64,000 bases of DNA from Pseudomonadota bacterium (GTDB taxonomy: Bacteria; Pseudomonadota; Gammaproteobacteria; Burkholderiales; Sulfuricellaceae). The stretch is taken from positions 123,867-187,866 of the forward strand of contig JAJYXP010000072.1 in NCBI GenBank assembly GCA_021801705.1, read 5' to 3'. The notes below the pieces were generated by a model that did no database searches, was not told the origin of the DNA, and saw only the letters and a program-made list of their open reading frames with translations. Shown piece after piece: positions 8,793-17,015 of the stretch. A program made the position numbers and the translations under genes. Every line of letters starts with the position of its first letter. Positions within the stretch are counted from its first letter, which is position 1.

Positions 8793-9278
8793 AGTTTAGA
8801 TGAAAACCGGCAGCCGCCGAAGATAACGCGTTTTCTAGCCGATGAGGGCGAGACCGATTCATTCGGGGCGCAACTCGCCGCGGTGCTGACGCCGGGGCTG
8901 GTGATCACCCTCAGTGGTGAACTGGGTGCCGGCAAGACCGCGCTGGTGCGCGCCATGCTGCGCGCACTGGGTTATCTGGAAAAAGTGAAAAGTCCGACCT
9001 ATACTTTGGTTGAATTTTATGTGGTTTCTAGCTTATACTTATATCACTTTGATTTTTATCGTTTCAATGATCCGCATGAATGGGACGAAGCGGGATTTCG
9101 CGAATATTTCAACGAAAACTCGGTCTGCCTCGTCGAATGGCCGGAAAAAGCGGATGGCCTGTTGCCTCGGCCGGATATCAGGATTTCCCTGAGTGTCCGG
9201 GACGCGGGACGGGACGTGGTGGTCGAGTCGGGTAGTGAAAAGGGCCGACAATGCTTGCAAAAATTAGGAGCTTCATAA
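8787..9278 (+). CDS. tsaE: tRNA t6A modification ATPase TsaE
   Basis: About 163 residues; the ATPase partner of TsaB/TsaD in making t6A37 on ANN-decoding tRNAs. The Walker A motif GELGAGKTALVR is near residue 45, SPTYTLVEFY follows, and HFDFYR and LVEWPEKA are the family's later motifs. GTG 8787 is preferred because GAGAG lies nine bases upstream; an in-frame TTG at 8763 would add eight residues. The 3' end overlaps amiC by 28 bp, the usual tsaE-amiC arrangement, so the two are translationally linked. Confidence 0.94.
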   Translation: MHSLDENRQPPKITRFLADEGETDSFGAQLAAVLTPGLVITLSGELGAGKTALVRAMLRALGYLEKVKSPTYTLVEFYVVSSLYLYHFDFYRFNDPHEWDEAGFREYFNENSVCLVEWPEKADGLLPRPDIRISLSVRDAGRDVVVESGSEKGRQCLQKLGAS

Positions 9279-10585
9279 GCCTTGCCATTTTACTGGTGCT
9301 GGCGGCGGGCAGCGCCCATGCCGGGACAGGGATCACTTCGGCGCGGGTCTGGCCGGCTGTCGATTACACGCGGGTAACGCTGGAATCTTCGGCGCCTGTC
9401 AAATACGAGTTTCTTGCCATCAAAAATCCGGAGCGTCTGGTGATCGATCTCGAAGGGGTGGACATCAATGCCGCTCTGGAAGGCCTGGCCGCCAAGGTCG
9501 CGGCAAACGACCCCTATATCAGGCTGGTGCGGGTCGCCCGCAACAAGCCGGGGGTGGTGCGGGTGGTGCTGGATCTCAAGGGCGAGGTCAAGCCGCAGAT
9601 GTTCACCCTGCCGCCCTATGGCGAATACGGCCACCGCCTGGTGCTGGATATTTACCCCGTGCAGCCGGCTGACCCGATGATGGCGCTGCTGGAAGAGCGG
9701 GATGTCGCAAGCACGCCGGGGAGCGCCCGTGAAGGGAGCGACGAGGCTGCCGGGTCTGCATCCGGAAAAGCGCCTGAACCGGGTATTGCAATGGCCCCGG
9801 GAAGCGCGTTCAAGGAAAATACTGCCGAGGCCGCCAAGAAAGGGGGGGCGAAGAAGCAGGATGTGGCGCGCCTGATCACCATCGCGATTGACGCCGGGCA
9901 CGGCGGCGAGGATCCGGGGGCGCGCGGCCGGAACGGCTCCAGCGAGAAGGATGTCACCCTGGCGATCGCGCGCCGGCTGAAAGCGCAGGTGGATGCCGAA
10001 CCGAACATGCGCGCCGTGCTGATCCGCGACGGCGATTATTTCATTCCCCTGCACGGCCGGGTGGTCAAGGCGCGCAACGTCAAGGCCGACCTGTTCGTTT
10101 CGATTCACGCCGATGCTTTTGTCAGGCCCGATGCGCGCGGCTCCTCGGTGTTCGCCCTGTCGGAGCGCGGCGCCACCTCCGCCGCCGCGCGCTGGCTGGC
10201 CAAGAAGGAAAACGATGCCGACCTGATCGGCGGCGTCAACATCGACGTCAAGGATGTTTACCTCAAGCAGACCCTGATCGATCTGTCCCAGACCGCCACC
10301 ATCAACGACAGCCTCAAGCTCGGCAAGGCGGTGCTCAACGAACTCGGCGGCATCAACCAATTGCACAAGGGCTCTGTCGAGCAGGCGGGCTTCGCCGTGC
10401 TGAAGTCGCCGGATATTCCGTCCATCCTGGTGGAAACCGCTTTCATCTCCAACCCGGAGGAAGAGCGCAAGCTCAGGGACGACGGCTATCAGGACAAAAT
10501 GGCGGCGGCCATCCTCGGCGGCGTCAAACAGTATTTTGCCAAGAACCCGCCGCTGGCAAGATCGAAGCTGGTGCTGAATCCGTAG
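9251..10585 (+). CDS. amiC: N-acetylmuramoyl-L-alanine amidase (AMIN + Amidase_3)
   Basis: 444 residues. A Sec signal peptide ends near AGSAHA (residue 24). An AMIN septum-targeting domain follows (about 30-135), then an Ala/Gly/Ser-rich linker (about 140-210) and the zinc amidase domain (about 215-430). Zinc-site motifs are visible: IDAGHGGEDPGA, the Glu in SSEKDVTL, SIHADAF, and the catalytic VETAFISNPEEE. It cleaves stem peptides from glycan strands during cell separation; the family is normally activated by an EnvC/NlpD-type partner. It is translationally coupled to tsaE by a 28-bp overlap. Confidence 0.94.
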   Translation: MLAKIRSFISLAILLVLAAGSAHAGTGITSARVWPAVDYTRVTLESSAPVKYEFLAIKNPERLVIDLEGVDINAALEGLAAKVAANDPYIRLVRVARNKPGVVRVVLDLKGEVKPQMFTLPPYGEYGHRLVLDIYPVQPADPMMALLEERDVASTPGSAREGSDEAAGSASGKAPEPGIAMAPGSAFKENTAEAAKKGGAKKQDVARLITIAIDAGHGGEDPGARGRNGSSEKDVTLAIARRLKAQVDAEPNMRAVLIRDGDYFIPLHGRVVKARNVKADLFVSIHADAFVRPDARGSSVFALSERGATSAAARWLAKKENDADLIGGVNIDVKDVYLKQTLIDLSQTATINDSLKLGKAVLNELGGINQLHKGSVEQAGFAVLKSPDIPSILVETAFISNPEEERKLRDDGYQDKMAAAILGGVKQYFAKNPPLARSKLVLNP

Positions 10586-10628
10586 CAGTGCTTAACCGTT
10601 TGTTATCCCTAAAGCGCTTCAAACGCAG

Positions 10629-10650
10629 AAGGGGCCTGTCGGCCCCTTCA
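10629..10650 (+). terminator. Hairpin terminator after amiC
   Basis: AAGGGGCC-TGTC-GGCCCCTT forms a perfect 8-bp stem with a 4-nt loop, 44 bp after the amiC stop and just before the end of the convergent DsrC-like gene. The T tract is weak (only two or three T in the stem end and after it). Confidence 0.6.
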
Positions 10651-10684
10651 TGGTGGTGTTTGCCGGCAGGCGCCAGCGCAAGGA

Positions 10685-10978
10685 TTATACGCAGCCGGTG
10701 GGCTTGGGCAGGCCGCCGTACTTGGTGATAGGCTTCATCGGGCCGGTCATCCAGAGTTTGAATACGGCATTCTGCTCTTCGCCGACATATTTGGCGAATT
10801 TGCGGATTGGCGGGACGCTGCCGAATTCCTCGTAAAACTCACGGGCCTTCATGATGTGCGCCCATTTGGCGTCATCCAGCGCATAACCATCGGCTTCGGC
10901 CATGGCGCGGCCAAGCTCCGGCGTCCAATCGGACATGTCGGCAAGATAACCGTCTCCGTCGCGTTCAGGGATATTCAT
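10685..10978 (-). CDS. DsrC/TusE-family sulfur carrier protein (single-cysteine type)
   Basis: A 97-residue protein from ATG 10978 behind GGAAAGG. It ends in GGLPKPTGCV, the signature C-terminal arm of DsrC/TusE with the sulfur-carrying penultimate cysteine. The second cysteine of true DsrC (in ...ACxIAGLPKP...) is Thr here (ITKYGGLPKP), as in TusE. It therefore cannot form the intramolecular disulfide or trisulfide used with DsrAB, and a sulfur-relay or regulatory role is more likely. No tusBCD or dsr genes flank it: it stands alone between amiC and mutL. Family is certain from the C-terminus; role is inferred. Confidence 0.87.
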   Translation of the reverse strand: MNIPERDGDGYLADMSDWTPELGRAMAEADGYALDDAKWAHIMKAREFYEEFGSVPPIRKFAKYVGEEQNAVFKLWMTGPMKPITKYGGLPKPTGCV

Positions 10979-11129
10979 ATGCAAACCTTTCCGAATCTGA
11001 ATTGTTGGTGATTGCGCCAGCTACTGGGCATTTGGCGCGGCTGCTTACACTCGAGTAGGGATATTAAACAATAACCGAGTTAATCTGTCAAGTATATTTG
11101 TATCAAGTCTAAACTTGACCGGGCTTAAA

Positions 11130-11293
11130 CTTAGAAGCGGCTATTGAAACCGCCAAGACGCCAAGAACGCCAAGTAAAGGCGAAAAAAGGCCAAGTTAGC
11201 CAAATCACACTATGGGTGATCTGCAAGCATCCAGTCACGGCATGGATCTCTTGGCGTTCTTGGCGTCTTGGCGGTTCAACTGCTTTTTATGGG
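11130..11293. repeat. Dispersed inverted-repeat element (CGCCAAGACGCCAAG family), copy 1
   Basis: The left arm TGAAACCGCCAAGACGCCAAG pairs with the right arm CTTGGCGTCTTGGCGGTTCA; the centre carries a TCAC..GGGTGA-like dyad and GGCATGGATCTC. Copies lie at 45481-45655 and 49292-49458. It fills most of the 437-bp gap upstream of mutL. The rest of that gap (10979-11129 and 11294-11415) is AT-rich and presumably holds the promoters of the DsrC-like gene and mutL; I see no gene there. Confidence 0.75.
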
Positions 11294-11415
11294 ATAAATA
11301 TCGTATCTATCTGTAATCAATATATAAATATGGAGTGTGTCGGGATCTCTAAATCAACGATCCGCACATAACGCGTATAATTGGAAAAATATTATCACTC
11401 TGCCCTGCTTATCCC

Positions 11416-13179
11416 ATGTCTGTTATCCGGCTTTTGCCCGACCTTCTTATCAACCAGATCGCCGCCGGCGAGGTGGTGGAGCGCCCTGCTTCAGCCTTGA
11501 AAGAGCTGCTGGAAAACAGCGTGGATGCGGGAGCGGGCGAGATCGGCGTGACCCTGATGCAGGGCGGAATCAAGCAACTGCGCGTGGCTGATGACGGTGT
11601 CGGCATTGCCGGCGAGGAACTGGCGCTGGCGCTGGCGCGCCACGCCACCAGCAAGATCGCCTCGCTGCCCGACCTGGAGTCGGTGAACAGCCTCGGTTTC
11701 CGGGGCGAGGCGCTGGCCAGTATCGCGGCGGTGTCGCGCCTGACGCTCACCAGCCGCCGGCGGGGGGAGCGCCATGCATGGAAAGTCGAGGCCGCGGGTG
11801 GGGTCGTCGCCGGTCTGCAGCCTGCGGCACTGGAATCGGGCACGGCGGTCGAGGTGCTAGACCTTTATTTCAACACGCCGGCGCGGCGTAAATTCCTGAA
11901 GACCGAAGCCACCGAATACGGCCATTGCGAGGAGATGTTCCGGCGCATTGCCCTGAGCCGTACCGATATCGGTTTTTCCCTGCAGCACAACAGCCGCAAG
12001 GTGTGGCACCTGCCGGCCGGGGCCATGGAGCGCCGCGCTGCCACGCTGCTCGGGGATGAATTTTCAGCCGCCGCCATCGTTCTGGACGAGCGGGCCGGAA
12101 ACTTGCGGCTGTGGGGGATGGCGAGCCTGCCGGGGTTCACGCGCGGCGGTCGCGACGCCCAGTATTTTTATGTCAACGGACGTTTCGTGCGCGACAAGCT
12201 GATCGCCCACGCCATCCGCGAGGCTTACAAGGATATTCTGCACCACGATCGCCATCCCGCGTTCGCGCTGTTCCTCGAAACGGAACCGGAAGGGGTGGAT
12301 GTCAACGTGCATCCCACCAAGATCGAGGTGCGCTTCCGCGACGGACGCGCCGTTCACCAGTTCATTTTTCACGCGCTTAACAAGGCATTGTCTGCGCCGA
12401 TCCGGGCAAGGCAGGCGCATGCTTCCTCCCAGCCGCCCCGCCCGGTCACCAGCGCTGCGCCGGAACAGGCCGCTTACACGCGGCAGCAGGCCATGCCGCT
12501 GGGCGTGGCGGAGCGGACAAATCTTTACGAAACCCTGTTCGGCAGGCTGGGCAAGCCGGAACCGGGGGAAACGGCGCAGACCGTCGAGCCGGAAATTCCG
12601 CCGCTCGGTTTTGCCCTGGGGCAACTGCATGGCGTTTACATTCTGGCGCAAAACGCAAAGGGCATGGTGGTCGTGGACATGCATGCCGCCCACGAGCGGG
12701 TTACCTACGAGAAGCTGAAAACCGCCCTCGACGGTCGCGCTGTCGCCATGCAGCCGCTGCTGATTCCGGTGTCGTTCCATGCCGGGGTGCTGGATGTTGC
12801 CGCCGCCGAGGAGCATGGTGCCGCGCTTGCCGCGCTGGGTTTCGACATCGCGGCCTTGTCGCCGACCACGCTGGCGGTGCGGGCGTTGCCGGCGCTGCTG
12901 GCGGATGCCGACCCGGTTTTGCTGGCGCGCGATTTACTCAAGGAGTTGCACGAGTCCGGCGCCGCGCAGGTGCTTGCCGAACGGCGCAACGAACTGCTTG
13001 CCACGCTTGCCTGCCATGGCTCGGTGCGCGCCAACCGCAAGCTGACCGTGCCGGAAATGAACGCCCTGCTGCGCGAAATGGAGGCCACCGAACGCGCCGA
13101 CCAGTGCAACCACGGCCGCCCCACCTGGCGCGAGGTGACGATGGACGAGCTGGATAAATTGTTCATGCGGGGAAAATAA
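11416..13179 (+). CDS. mutL: DNA mismatch repair protein MutL
   Basis: 587 residues. The N-terminal GHKL ATPase motifs are NSVDAGAG, VADDGVGI and LGFRGEALASI; the linker is short (about 330-380) and a dimerisation domain follows. The C-terminal domain contains DMHAAHERVTYE, which fits the DxHAxxExxxxE endonuclease motif, and CNHGRPT near the end. It therefore belongs to the nicking MutL type found in neisserial and many other bacteria rather than the E. coli type. It is followed after one base by a tandem-repeat tract and then miaA, the common mutL-miaA pairing. Confidence 0.96.
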   Translation: MSVIRLLPDLLINQIAAGEVVERPASALKELLENSVDAGAGEIGVTLMQGGIKQLRVADDGVGIAGEELALALARHATSKIASLPDLESVNSLGFRGEALASIAAVSRLTLTSRRRGERHAWKVEAAGGVVAGLQPAALESGTAVEVLDLYFNTPARRKFLKTEATEYGHCEEMFRRIALSRTDIGFSLQHNSRKVWHLPAGAMERRAATLLGDEFSAAAIVLDERAGNLRLWGMASLPGFTRGGRDAQYFYVNGRFVRDKLIAHAIREAYKDILHHDRHPAFALFLETEPEGVDVNVHPTKIEVRFRDGRAVHQFIFHALNKALSAPIRARQAHASSQPPRPVTSAAPEQAAYTRQQAMPLGVAERTNLYETLFGRLGKPEPGETAQTVEPEIPPLGFALGQLHGVYILAQNAKGMVVVDMHAAHERVTYEKLKTALDGRAVAMQPLLIPVSFHAGVLDVAAAEEHGAALAALGFDIAALSPTTLAVRALPALLADADPVLLARDLLKELHESGAAQVLAERRNELLATLACHGSVRANRKLTVPEMNALLREMEATERADQCNHGRPTWREVTMDELDKLFMRGK

Positions 13180-13180
13180 C

Positions 13181-13276
13181 AGTGCTGAGTCCTGGGTGCC
13201 GGGTGGCGCAGGACTCAGGACTCAGGACTCAGGACTCAGGACTTGGAACACTCAGCACTCAGCACTCAGCACTCAG
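13181..13276. repeat. Tandem 7-bp repeat tract between mutL and miaA
   Basis: Four units of GGACTCA-type and then about four of GCACTCA-type 7-mers, with an inverted partner at the left (AGTGCTGAGT against ACTCAGCACT). The tract runs into the 5' end of miaA. A related tract lies at 19288-19357. Seven is not a multiple of three, so unit gain or loss would shift any reading frame crossing it. Confidence 0.85.
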
Positions 13277-14211
13277 AAAAATTGCCGCCGGCCATCTTCC
13301 TCATGGGCCCCACCGCCAGCGGCAAGACCGGGGTGGCGGTGGAACTGGTGCAGCACCTGCCGTGCGAGATCATCAGCGTGGACTCCGCCCTGGTCTACCG
13401 CGGCATGGACATCGGCACCGCAAAACCCGATGCGGCGACACTGGCTGCGGCGCCGCATCACCTGATCGACATCATGGAACCTACCCAGCGCTATTCCGCA
13501 GCCCAGTTCAGGGTCGACGCCTTGCGCCTGATGGCCGAAATCACCGCGCGCGGCAAGATCCCGCTTCTGGCGGGCGGAACCATGCTGTACTTCAAGGCGC
13601 TGCAGCAGGGCTTGAACGAGTTGCCGCCGGCAGACCCGGCTATCCGCGCGGCAATCGACGAGATGGCGGCGGAAAGCGGCTGGCCCGCCCAGCACGCCAG
13701 GCTGGCGCAGCTTGATCCGGCCACGGCGGCACGTCTCGAGCCCACCGATTCGCAGCGCATTCAGCGCGCCCTGGAGGTATGCACTCTCACCGGCGGGCCG
13801 ATGTCTGCGCTGCTTGAGGAGGAGGCCGCCGCGGATCTGCCCTATCGCGTTACCGCCATCGCGCTGCTGCCCGGCGACCGTGCCGGGTTGCACCGGCGTA
13901 TCGAGCAGCGCTTCGAGCTTATGCTGGCGCAGGGGCTGATAGAGGAAGTGGAACAACTGCGCCGGCGTTACGCGCTGGACCCGTCCATGCCTTCGATGCG
14001 CTGCGTCGGCTACCGCCAGTCATGGCAATACCTGGAGGGCGAATTCGACCTGTCCGCACTGCGCGAAAAATGTCTCGCCGCCACGCGCCAGTTGGCGAAG
14101 CGGCAACTGACATGGCTGCGAAGCATGGAAGGGATCACCGCATTCGACTGTCTGGAACCCGGCTTGGCTCGAAACGTACTGGATAGCCTGAGGAGCCGGC
14201 TGGGGTGTTGA
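13243..14211 (+). CDS. miaA: tRNA dimethylallyltransferase
   Basis: Up to 322 residues; adds the dimethylallyl group to A37 of UNN-decoding tRNAs. The P-loop [43 protein letters not shown] and [15 protein letters not shown] are the family motifs in normal order. The start is uncertain. Either TTG 13243, which puts 13 repeat-encoded residues in front and threads the frame through about four 7-bp units, or TTG 13282, which gives [16 protein letters not shown], close to the length needed by E. coli MiaA. Neither has a clear ribosome-binding site. Translation may depend on readthrough from mutL. Confidence 0.93.
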   Translation: MEHSALSTQHSEKLPPAIFLMGPTASGKTGVAVELVQHLPCEIISVDSALVYRGMDIGTAKPDAATLAAAPHHLIDIMEPTQRYSAAQFRVDALRLMAEITARGKIPLLAGGTMLYFKALQQGLNELPPADPAIRAAIDEMAAESGWPAQHARLAQLDPATAARLEPTDSQRIQRALEVCTLTGGPMSALLEEEAAADLPYRVTAIALLPGDRAGLHRRIEQRFELMLAQGLIEEVEQLRRRYALDPSMPSMRCVGYRQSWQYLEGEFDLSALREKCLAATRQLAKRQLTWLRSMEGITAFDCLEPGLARNVLDSLRSRLGC

Positions 14212-14230
14212 TAGCCAAGCTATTTTTTTT
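14211..14230 (+). terminator. Short hairpin with T tract after miaA
   Basis: ATAGC-CAA-GCTAT followed by eight T. The stem is only five pairs, but it sits exactly in the 8-bp gap between miaA and the convergent gene, overlapping that gene's last codons. Confidence 0.4.
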
Positions 14231-15326
14231 CCGGCTCTTTTGCCGCTGTGGGCCCATTCATTTCCTCGATCACCTTTTTCAGGCTGCGCGCGCTTTCCTT
14301 GGCGTTCTTGCCGCCGATGATCAACACCCCGTCTTTGGGCGGGGGTGAGCCGGCTCGCGTCCGTCCGGCGGAAACGGCCGCCGGTTGCTGTTCTTTTTGT
14401 TTTTGCAGCGCCTCGATCTGAGCCTGCATAGCCTGATTATGCTTTTTCAGCTCTTCGATCTGGGTCTGGATTTCCTCTGCGGCCGGGGGGGTAGTCTCTA
14501 CGCTTTGCGCTTCCGCGGGCAATTGGGGTTCGTCGTTTGCGGAGGGAGGCAAGACTTCGGCCGCTGCGGGTGCAGCTCCGCCGGCAACAGGTGGTTCCAA
14601 GAAGGGTTGCGCTGCGACACCCTGCTCAGGTTGGGGGTCGGCGGGGATTGTTTCGGCCCCGGCCTGCGGCGCGGGCACGGTGTTATCTATTGGTTCTGGC
14701 ACGGGTTCCGCCGCGGGTTCCGCGGCCGCATTCTTTTCGTCCGCCGGCGCAGCGGCTGGCGCGGGCGGTTTCGAGTCCTCCTTGTGCAAGGGCGGCATCC
14801 ATTCCCTTGCGGTAAAGCCGCCACCGGCAGCGAGCATGATCAGCAGCGCCAGCACGAGCAGCCGTTTCCTCGGCTTGCGGGCGGGAGGGGGAGGTGGTTC
14901 GGGTTCTTCATCCCGATGTTTCTTGCCTGCAGGCCGGGCAGGCCGCTCGGGCTCTTCTTCCTCGCCCGGTTTGCTCTTCTTGCGCGCGGACAGCAGGGCG
15001 GCTTTCAGGCGAGCCAGCCAGCCGAGTTTGACCGGCGGCTCGGGTTCTTCGTCCGGATGTTTTTTATCCGTGCGCCGGTCATGGCCCTTGGGGTTCTCCT
15101 CCTTATTCCGGGATTTCATGCGGTCACGGCCGGCTGGCGATTCGGGCTCATCGTCCTCGACCGGCTTGTTTTTCTTGCCGCCGGTCTTCAGGAATCTTTT
15201 CAAGCGGGCCAGCCAACCCGGCTTGGCGGGGGCCTGATCGGTTTCCTCGGCAACGGGTTCCTGATCCGGGGCGTTTTCGCCGTTTTCCTCGGCTATCTTT
15301 TTCTTTTTCCAGAAGCGCAGGTTCAT
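14220..15326 (-). CDS. Proline/alanine-rich single-pass membrane protein with duplicated basic motif
   Basis: 368 residues, unknown function. The N-terminal cytoplasmic half (1-150) is highly charged and contains the same block twice: KPGWLARLKRFL...GKKNKP (about 35-57) and KLGWLARLKAAL...RKKSKP (about 100-122), each followed by an acidic ExEP stretch. A transmembrane segment (LLVLALLIMLAAGGGF, about 155-172) follows. After it come a long Pro/Ala/Glu-rich periplasmic stretch, a coiled coil (about 285-315, EEIQTQIEELKKHNQAMQAQ) and a conserved-looking tail with DGVLIIGGKNAKESARSL. The start ATG overlaps the xseA stop by 4 bp, so it is co-translated with xseA. The layout resembles a spacer or scaffold across the inner membrane, but no family is recognised. 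Confidence 0.75.
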   Translation of the reverse strand: MNLRFWKKKKIAEENGENAPDQEPVAEETDQAPAKPGWLARLKRFLKTGGKKNKPVEDDEPESPAGRDRMKSRNKEENPKGHDRRTDKKHPDEEPEPPVKLGWLARLKAALLSARKKSKPGEEEEPERPARPAGKKHRDEEPEPPPPPARKPRKRLLVLALLIMLAAGGGFTAREWMPPLHKEDSKPPAPAAAPADEKNAAAEPAAEPVPEPIDNTVPAPQAGAETIPADPQPEQGVAAQPFLEPPVAGGAAPAAAEVLPPSANDEPQLPAEAQSVETTPPAAEEIQTQIEELKKHNQAMQAQIEALQKQKEQQPAAVSAGRTRAGSPPPKDGVLIIGGKNAKESARSLKKVIEEMNGPTAAKEPEKK

Positions 15327-16672
15327 GCCCCGCCCTCCTTGCGCGTCACCCTGGCCGCGGCACTGCCGCGCGCAAATGTGATGGAAACCTCTTCTTCAAG
15401 CGCAAGTTGCGCGCTGCTGTAAACGATTTTTCCGGCGGACGAGCGCACCATGCTGAAGCCGCGCTCGAGTACCGACTGCGGGTTGAGGTGGGCAAGGCTG
15501 GCGGACAGCCGGTGCAGCCCGGTTTGGTAGTGCTGCATCCGGTTTGCCAGAGAGGCTTGCAAGCGCCGGGCCAGATCAAGCTGCCGTGACTCGCGCGCGG
15601 CGATATCCGGCTTGTTTGCGTTAACGCGCTGGGCCAGTTTTTGCAGGCGCCATTCGTTTTCAGCCAGGGCATGGCCGGTGGCGTTGCTCAAGCGCTGCCT
15701 GAGGTGGCCCAGATGCGCCAGGCGGGCGTCGAGCCGTTCTCCCGGGTGGACCAGGCGCCGTGACAGGTAATCCACCTGCTGCATGCGCTGCTCTATCCTT
15801 TGTTTCAAATGGCGGTTCAGCCGCCCATGCATGACCTCAAGCCGGTGCAGCAGGTCGGCGCGGTCGGGGCTGACCAGTTCTGCCGCCGCTGTGGGGGTGG
15901 GGGCGCGCCGGTCGGCGACGAAATCGCTGATGGTAAAGTCGGTCTCGTGACCGACTCCGCTGACAACGGGGATGGGGCAGGCGTGAATCGCCCGTGCCAG
16001 GGCTTCGTCGTTGAAAGCCCACAGATCCTCGATGCTGCCGCCGCCACGGCAGACGATCAGCACGTCGCATTCGGCGCGGCTGGCGGCGGTGCGGATCGCC
16101 TCGGCGATTTTCGCCGCCGCGCCCTCGCCCTGCACCGGGGCGGGGTACAGAACGACCGGGATGGAGGGCATGCGCCGCCGCAGGGTGGTGAGCACGTCGC
16201 GCAATGCGGCAGCGGCGGGCGAGGTGACGATGCCGATCCGCCTGGGGAAGACGGGCAGGGGTTTTTTGCCGGCTTGGTCGAACAGGCCCTCCTTTTCCAT
16301 GCGCGCCTTGAGCTTTTCGAATGCCTCGTAGAGAGCGCCCAGGCCGGCGCGACGAACATTCTCGACGTTGAGCTGATACTCTCCGCGCGGCTCGTAGAGG
16401 GTGACCAGGGCGCGGACTTCGACCTGGTCGCCGTTCCCGGGCAGCCAGTCGAGGTATTGGCTCTTGTGGCGGAACATGGCGCAGCGCACCTGGGCGCTGC
16501 TGTCCTTGAGGGAGAAATACCAGTGGCCGGAAGCTGCCGCGGTGAAGTTGGAGATTTCCCCCGCGATCCACATCAGCGGAAAGTTTTGCTCCAGCAATTG
16601 CCGTGCGCTGCGGTTCAGCGCGCTGACGCTGATGACCGGGGGTTCATTTGAACGCATTGAAGGGAAAGACAT
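15323..16672 (-). CDS. xseA: Exodeoxyribonuclease VII large subunit
   Basis: 449 residues, normal length. The N-terminal OB-fold (SVSALNRSARQLLEQNFP, WIAGEISNF, about 1-105) is followed by the catalytic domain with RRIGIVTSPAAAALRD, RGGGSIEDLWAFNDE and GVGHETDFTISDFVAD, then the long coiled-coil region (about 270-400) and a C-terminal strand segment. With XseB, encoded elsewhere, it degrades single-stranded DNA. First gene of a two-gene minus-strand unit with the proline-rich membrane protein. Confidence 0.97.
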   Translation of the reverse strand: MSFPSMRSNEPPVISVSALNRSARQLLEQNFPLMWIAGEISNFTAAASGHWYFSLKDSSAQVRCAMFRHKSQYLDWLPGNGDQVEVRALVTLYEPRGEYQLNVENVRRAGLGALYEAFEKLKARMEKEGLFDQAGKKPLPVFPRRIGIVTSPAAAALRDVLTTLRRRMPSIPVVLYPAPVQGEGAAAKIAEAIRTAASRAECDVLIVCRGGGSIEDLWAFNDEALARAIHACPIPVVSGVGHETDFTISDFVADRRAPTPTAAAELVSPDRADLLHRLEVMHGRLNRHLKQRIEQRMQQVDYLSRRLVHPGERLDARLAHLGHLRQRLSNATGHALAENEWRLQKLAQRVNANKPDIAARESRQLDLARRLQASLANRMQHYQTGLHRLSASLAHLNPQSVLERGFSMVRSSAGKIVYSSAQLALEEEVSITFARGSAAARVTRKEGGA

Positions 16673-17015
16673 AGTTTCATTCTACCTGCATTAATCCACA
16701 GTTGTAATGTTTTCAATACGATGTCTTGCAACATATCAATGAATCATGCGTAGTTTTTAACTTAATGATTTTAAATATAAAAATATCGGTATAAATTTTG
16801 ACCGCCGGGAAAAAATCTTTATGTGGAGGTGGTTTACGCTGAATGCGGACAACTTGCCCCCAGACTTATCCACATGTTTTGTGGATAGAGGAAGAAATAT
16901 CCTTGGTGGCATAAGCTTAAGCTATATTCTTCACCCAATACTTGATCGGGCTTGCCGAAAACCCTGGGGCAGGCTAAAGTTACGGGCGCTAAAGGCAATC
17001 CAGGGGAGAGTTCGA
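16673..17015. other. AT-rich intergenic region with paired DnaA-box-like sites
   Basis: Divergent region between xseA and exbB. It contains a perfect TTATCCACA (16866-16874) and an inverted near-match TGTGGATAG (16880-16888), spaced by 5 bp, plus a looser TTAATCCACA near 16691. The stretch 16700-16805 is strongly AT-rich for this genome. A frame open from 16821 into exbB is not credible as coding because the proper start with a ribosome-binding site is at 17016. Confidence 0.55.

Noticed and set aside
13216..13276. CRISPR-like look of the direct repeats before miaA
   Set aside because: Units are 7 bp with no spacers, and no cas genes are present. It is a simple tandem tract.
16673..16820. 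Chromosomal origin of replication
   Set aside because: Only two good DnaA-box-like sites and no dnaA, dnaN, rpmH or gidA nearby; kept only as a minor finding.
16821..17015. N-terminal extension of ExbB
   Set aside because: The extra 65 residues have no family match, and GTG 17016 has a good ribosome-binding site and gives the normal length.
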